Source: Chrysemys picta bellii (taxonomy: Eukaryota > Chordata > Testudines > Emydidae). From it: DNA of 64,000 nucleotides. The notes beneath the pieces are model-generated. The model was not told the origin of the DNA. It was given only the letters and a program-made list of their open reading frames with translations, and did no database searches. Position numbers and translations under genes: made by a program. Below are positions 60,150-64,000 of this stretch, one piece after another; positions within the stretch are counted from its first letter, which is position 1; every line of letters starts with the position of its first letter. The DNA is taken from assembly GCF_011386835.1 (NCBI RefSeq), contig NC_088792.1, positions 61,942,081-62,006,080 of the forward strand. The letters run 5' to 3'.

Positions 60150-63100
60150 AGATTATGGTTGAATCCAAAATATGCTAGTGTCTTTCCAAAAACAGAGTTT
60201 TGGCCCAAAGAATAATCAATCTAAAAAGACAGACACATGAGAAACATAATAAAATGAACATACACAATTGGAAAAGTTTCCAAATATTTTCTCAAAATTC
60301 ACTTCTGCTGCAAATCTTTAAAAAAAATTATACAACCATTGATGACTTAGTTGAATGACAGTCAGGTACTGGTGATTTTCACATGTTCAACAGGGGAACA
60401 AAACTACTTGAGATGATTTGGAAGTTGTGTAGGACACTAATGGTCTAACCATGTATTCTCTATGCCCGCTTCCCTCCTCTTGTCTGTCAACCCACTTTCC
60501 ACATCTTGGCTGTTTGGGATAGGAATGGTCTTCCTACGTGTTTGTACAGTACCTAGCACAATGCAGTTTCAATCCTGACTGGAGCCTTTAGACAGTTGCA
60601 CAACACAAACTATTATTAATTATTATTATTATTAATGATAAAGCATCTAGGTTAACCAAGTCCTGCAGCTAAAAGCGATAGACAAAGTTCTACCCGGCAT
60701 TTCCACATGCAGTGAATAATGACCTTTGGGAAAAGCTTTATGGGGAAAGATTGAAAAAAAGAGAGAAAATCTCTGATGGGAATTGTTGGTCACCCAATGA
60801 CTAGGAAGAGAGATGTCAGAGGCTGCATATTAGTAAGAAGCCTTGTTCTCTTTGGATCGCGCGGCTGGGAGTTTCTCCATTCAGTGACAGCAGAAGTGAG
60901 CAATGGGTTAATTTGGTTTCAGCTTTTAGAAGCATAAGTGTGTGTCAGCCTTTGTCATAAAGCTCCCCTTGACCTTCATGTTGTCTCTACAGGAAATTGT
61001 ACAAATGCCATTAACAAGTGAGTCATAGGGGAACAACAGGGAGATTAACATAGGCTGAAGAACTGTTAGATCTTGCAGGATCAGTAGTAGACTATGTGTC
61101 AGAAGCTGCAGACCCACTGGTGACAGGCTGCACCTGGGGTGGGAAGGACCCCTCACTGGGAGGCAGTGAGAAAGAGTGTTCTGCTCCTGCTCCTCATTTC
61201 CCCCCCTGTACTGCATGCAAAGGGACAGTGTGAGCAAGCTGAGCTGAACCTCTCCCTGTATCTCGAAGACTCAAAACCTTCTGGCTAGATTTTGCCACTC
61301 CCCAGCACTGGGGCTCCAGCCCAGCCACACGCACACAACTGGTGGGATATAAATGAAAAGGAAGATTTAAGAGGGAAAAAAGGGGATCAAGGAGAAAGGA
61401 AGAGGCTGTGGCTCCTGCTTCCCAGGTGCCTTGCCTGATGCTCCTATTGTAGCCCGTAGCTGAGGAGTTTTTCCACCCCCTCCTGGTGGCTGTTCCTGCC
61501 TAATCAGAGCCTTTTACCAGACCCTTTCTGACAGGGGTCTGCAGCCTCTGGCTGGGCTCGATCTAGGGCCCCTCCTCCCTTGAGGATACTGCTCTGCTCC
61601 TTCACAGCAGGTTATTCCCCTGAGCTGGTCTCATCTTTTTCATGGAGCTGCTTTCCTGTCCCCAAATGGGGCTTCCTCTGGCCCCTTTGCAAGGCTGATC
61701 CACTACCGCTGACCAGGGCTTCCTTTGCACTTCCCCCCCACCTGCTACTCACCTCCTGCCTTCACTGGGGTTTTCTGTGACCCACATCTCCTCCTCCTCA
61801 ACCTTCCTGCCACCTGCTGACCTCAAGAACTTCGTGATTTGAGCCAACCTCTGCCCATGTGGCTCCTGCTGCTCAGGTGAGAAGATTCCTTCTGGGTCCC
61901 CTGTCACTTTTGCTGTCTCCGCCTGATGGCAACTGTTGCCTTATTGTGGTAGTTCCCCTCCCTCAATTCTGGCACTGCCCTGCCACTTAGAGCTGCCTGC
62001 TGCTTTGTGCTCCTGCTGCTTCCTCCCTTCTCTCCACAACGTATCTCTGCACCTTCAACCCCACAGCTTGCTCAATGCTGCGCTTTTGTACGTTTCCCTC
62101 GGCTGTCCTTCTCTCAGCCTCCCCGCCAGCCCATTTCTGCACCCCAATAGTAGCTTTTTATTTCAGCCAACATTCAGTTTTAATTATAATCCCAGAGGTA
62201 GGAAGAAAAACTTATTACATTGGAAGGAGGGGATAAACCTGAGGTGATTCTCAGGGGGCCATGGATGTGCTTGAATTAGCCCTGCACTAACGGATATAAA
62301 TCAGGAAGCAAAGCTGGTGTTCGGCAAGAACCAGAGTTAGTGATGGTGGATTGCATCCCCTCCCAGAGGTTGTCTAAATCCCATTTTCTTCATTTAACAG
62401 AAGGCAGCAAGAGATTAGCAGCTAGTATTAAATAAAATTCCATTCTTACCAACCTCCTAAAGAAAACCCACAAACCTCTCCCTGCCTTTTAATTCTTCAG
62501 CAGACAATGGAAAATATTTTAAAATTGCCATAAATCAAGGAGATGTTTTTAGTCTAAATAAATGAGTAGTGCTTTCTTGAGAACTCCCCAGGCATCCCCA
62601 ATCCAGGAAATGTCCGAGATTCCTGAGGAAAGAGAAGAACTACAGTGGATTATATTCTGCAGTTTTGTAACCCCACATTTTGTTATTGCGAGAAACCAAT
62701 TATCAACTAAGAGTTTAGTCTAAAAGTATTAATTCATTTCGGACACTTTAATGCCAGATCCTCCAGCCTGAGACATTCTGACTTTTGAAATATAATTAAC
62801 TATTCACTTGTTTAAAGCTACCAGCTTTGCAATAGGTTACTACAAGTTTGTTCTAATTAGTAACTAGCAAATGGATTAAAAAACATCTTAACCCTGAATC
62901 AAATCATTAATTTTGTTACCAAACCCCCACCCCCACACAAAACAAAATAACAACATCACAAATATTTTGACATTATTTTTACTCAATAATATGATTGCAG
63001 GGGGAGTTACAAGACAGAATTAATCACCAGTTGTTCTATCATGGCTAATTTAAATTGTGATTTCCTCAGGTCAGTGACCTCTCTACACAGATTTTCCTCT

Positions 63101-63377
63101 CCAGTCTTCAGAGAAAGAAAGACTCTTTAGGGACACAGAGGCTACTGCACCCTCCAAGCTTAGCATCTCCAGAGAAACTTCATCATCTGCTGAGTCCACC
63201 TCCCTCAAGCCCCATGGAAATACCCAGCACACAAACCAGTATTTGGGTTGTGTAGAGAATGGGAGGTTTTAAGATGAAATGATTTGGCAGGTATGATGAG
63301 GAGTTTTTTAATGAGTCAATGTGATGGGAAGGAGTTATTAGTCATATCTATTACACCTGTGCCATAATTAATTAATA
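60150..63377. other. Intergenic sequence, no gene supported
   Basis: Holds a possible old repeat near 60535-60650 (TACAGTACCTAGCACAATG followed by an ATT-rich tract) and a C/T-rich stretch at about 61440-62150. ORFs there are low-complexity. No exon, RNA gene or complete repeat recognised. Confidence 0.5.
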
Positions 63378-63461
63378 GAGAGACAAGGTGGGTGAGGTAA
63401 TATCTTTTATTGGACCAACTTCTGTTGGTGAAAGAGACAAGCTTATGAGCTACACAGGGTT
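63378..63461. repeat. MITE fragment, same family as 2605-2784
   Basis: AGACAAGGTGGGTGAGGTAA, TTTATTGGACCAACTTCTG and GTTGGTGAAAGAGACAAGC match one half of the element at 2605-2784. Confidence 0.6.
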
Positions 63462-63876
63462 ATTTTTCAATACTGCAAACAATAATGAGCTAATTGCGTC
63501 TCAGACAGAAGAAAAGAACTAAGAGGCAGTAAGTGATGCTTAATGAACACCTGGTCCTCATAAAGGGGGGCGGGGGGAAAGTTCACTGTGAAGGGAAGAA
63601 CCACATAGAAAAGAGGGACTCCTGTAAAGGGGTTGGGTGTGTAGGACAACCACAAATCTCAGAAAGTCTCCTCTGGTATTGGAGAAAGGCGACTGAAGAC
63701 AGAGTCCAGAAAAGGGTAGATTTGTTGAGAAACTTTGGATGCTGGTCTGAGTTTGTGTTGCCCTGAAAGGAATTGGACTTAGATGCTTCTCAGTTGGAGG
63801 CTGAATTGTGTACAGACGGAAGACCTGCAGATGGCTCTAGAGGCTAAGATTCCTGAAACATCCCACCCTGACACAA
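63462..63876. other. Intergenic sequence, nothing identified
   Basis: No repeat terminus or ORF of note, apart from a G-run near 63567-63580. Confidence 0.5.
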
Positions 63877-64000
63877 GGGGGAAGGGATAGCTCAGTGGTT
63901 TGAGCATTGGCCTGCTAAACCCAGGGTTGTGAATTCAATCCTTGAGGGAGCCATTTAGGAATCTGGGGCAAAAAATCTGTCTGGGGATTAGCCCTGCTTT
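63877..64000 (+). repeat. tRNA-derived SINE (turtle CryI-like), cut by window edge
   Basis: Begins GGGGAAGGGATAGCTCAGTG with a Pol III box A (TAGCTCAGTGG), then CATTGGCCTGCTAAACCCAG and a box-B-like GGTTGTGAATTCAATCC. It continues TGAGGGAGCCATTTAGGAAT and TGTCTGGGGATTAGCCCTGC to the edge. As I recall, this is the tRNA-related head of the cryptodiran turtle SINE. The CR1-related tail would lie beyond the window. Confidence 0.85.

Noticed and set aside
61936..62247. 103-codon plus-strand ORF
   Set aside because: Leu/Pro/Ser-rich frame in C/T-rich sequence, without splice or homology signals.

Overview
This is repeat-rich genomic DNA from a reptile, most likely a cryptodiran turtle. The best taxonomic marker is a tRNA-derived SINE at the right edge (from about 63877) that looks like the turtle CryI/tortoise Pol III SINE. 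CR1 LINEs, a Tx1-like LINE, a DIRS remnant, Gypsy and ERV elements, and Harbinger, hAT and mariner-like MITEs fit the same origin. The only host gene I can support is the 3' end of an ABCB (P-glycoprotein/MDR) transporter gene on the + strand. Its last five coding exons lie at 1736-8083 and all have canonical splice sites. Almost everything else is transposable elements, many nested in one another.

Layout. 1-1511: right part of a decayed Harbinger element. 1512-8083: ABCB introns and exons with small MITEs. 8084-14400: 3' flank with a TA-flanked MITE at 8344-8536 and other MITEs. 14406-31921: one very large composite. An LTR retroelement with CCCAC duplications outside both LTRs contains (a) a degenerate Harbinger (14587-19585) inside its 5' LTR and (b) an ERV (21221-31303, tRNA-Gln primer site). 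That ERV in turn contains a near-pristine Harbinger (24701-29555). 31927-33475: DIRS-like remnant. 33476-34960: 5'-truncated CR1 with a hAT MITE inside. 34970 to about 46700: a second CR1 split first by an LTR-like insertion and then by a mariner-like MITE. That MITE is split by an LTR-like repeat, which is itself split by an approximately 8 kb Tx1-like LINE. 47595-56076: a young Ty3/Gypsy element on the minus strand with one intact 1849-codon gag-pol and a PNMA-like Gag. 56077-64000: intergenic DNA with a hairpin repeat, a palindromic hAT element (58464-60133) and the edge SINE.

Functional reading. The Harbinger at 24701-29555 keeps an open DDE transposase and, on the opposite strand, an open two-exon Myb/SANT-like protein. 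PIF/Harbinger transposition needs both proteins, so this copy may be autonomous. A third small ORF (28085-28375, BEN-like by eye) lies antisense inside the Myb intron and recurs at the same place in all three Harbinger copies. The Gypsy element retains protease, RT, RNase H and integrase motifs, a tRNA-Pro primer site and nearly identical LTRs. The Tx1-like LINE, both CR1s, the DIRS remnant, the ERV and the outer LTR element are all inactivated by visible lesions.
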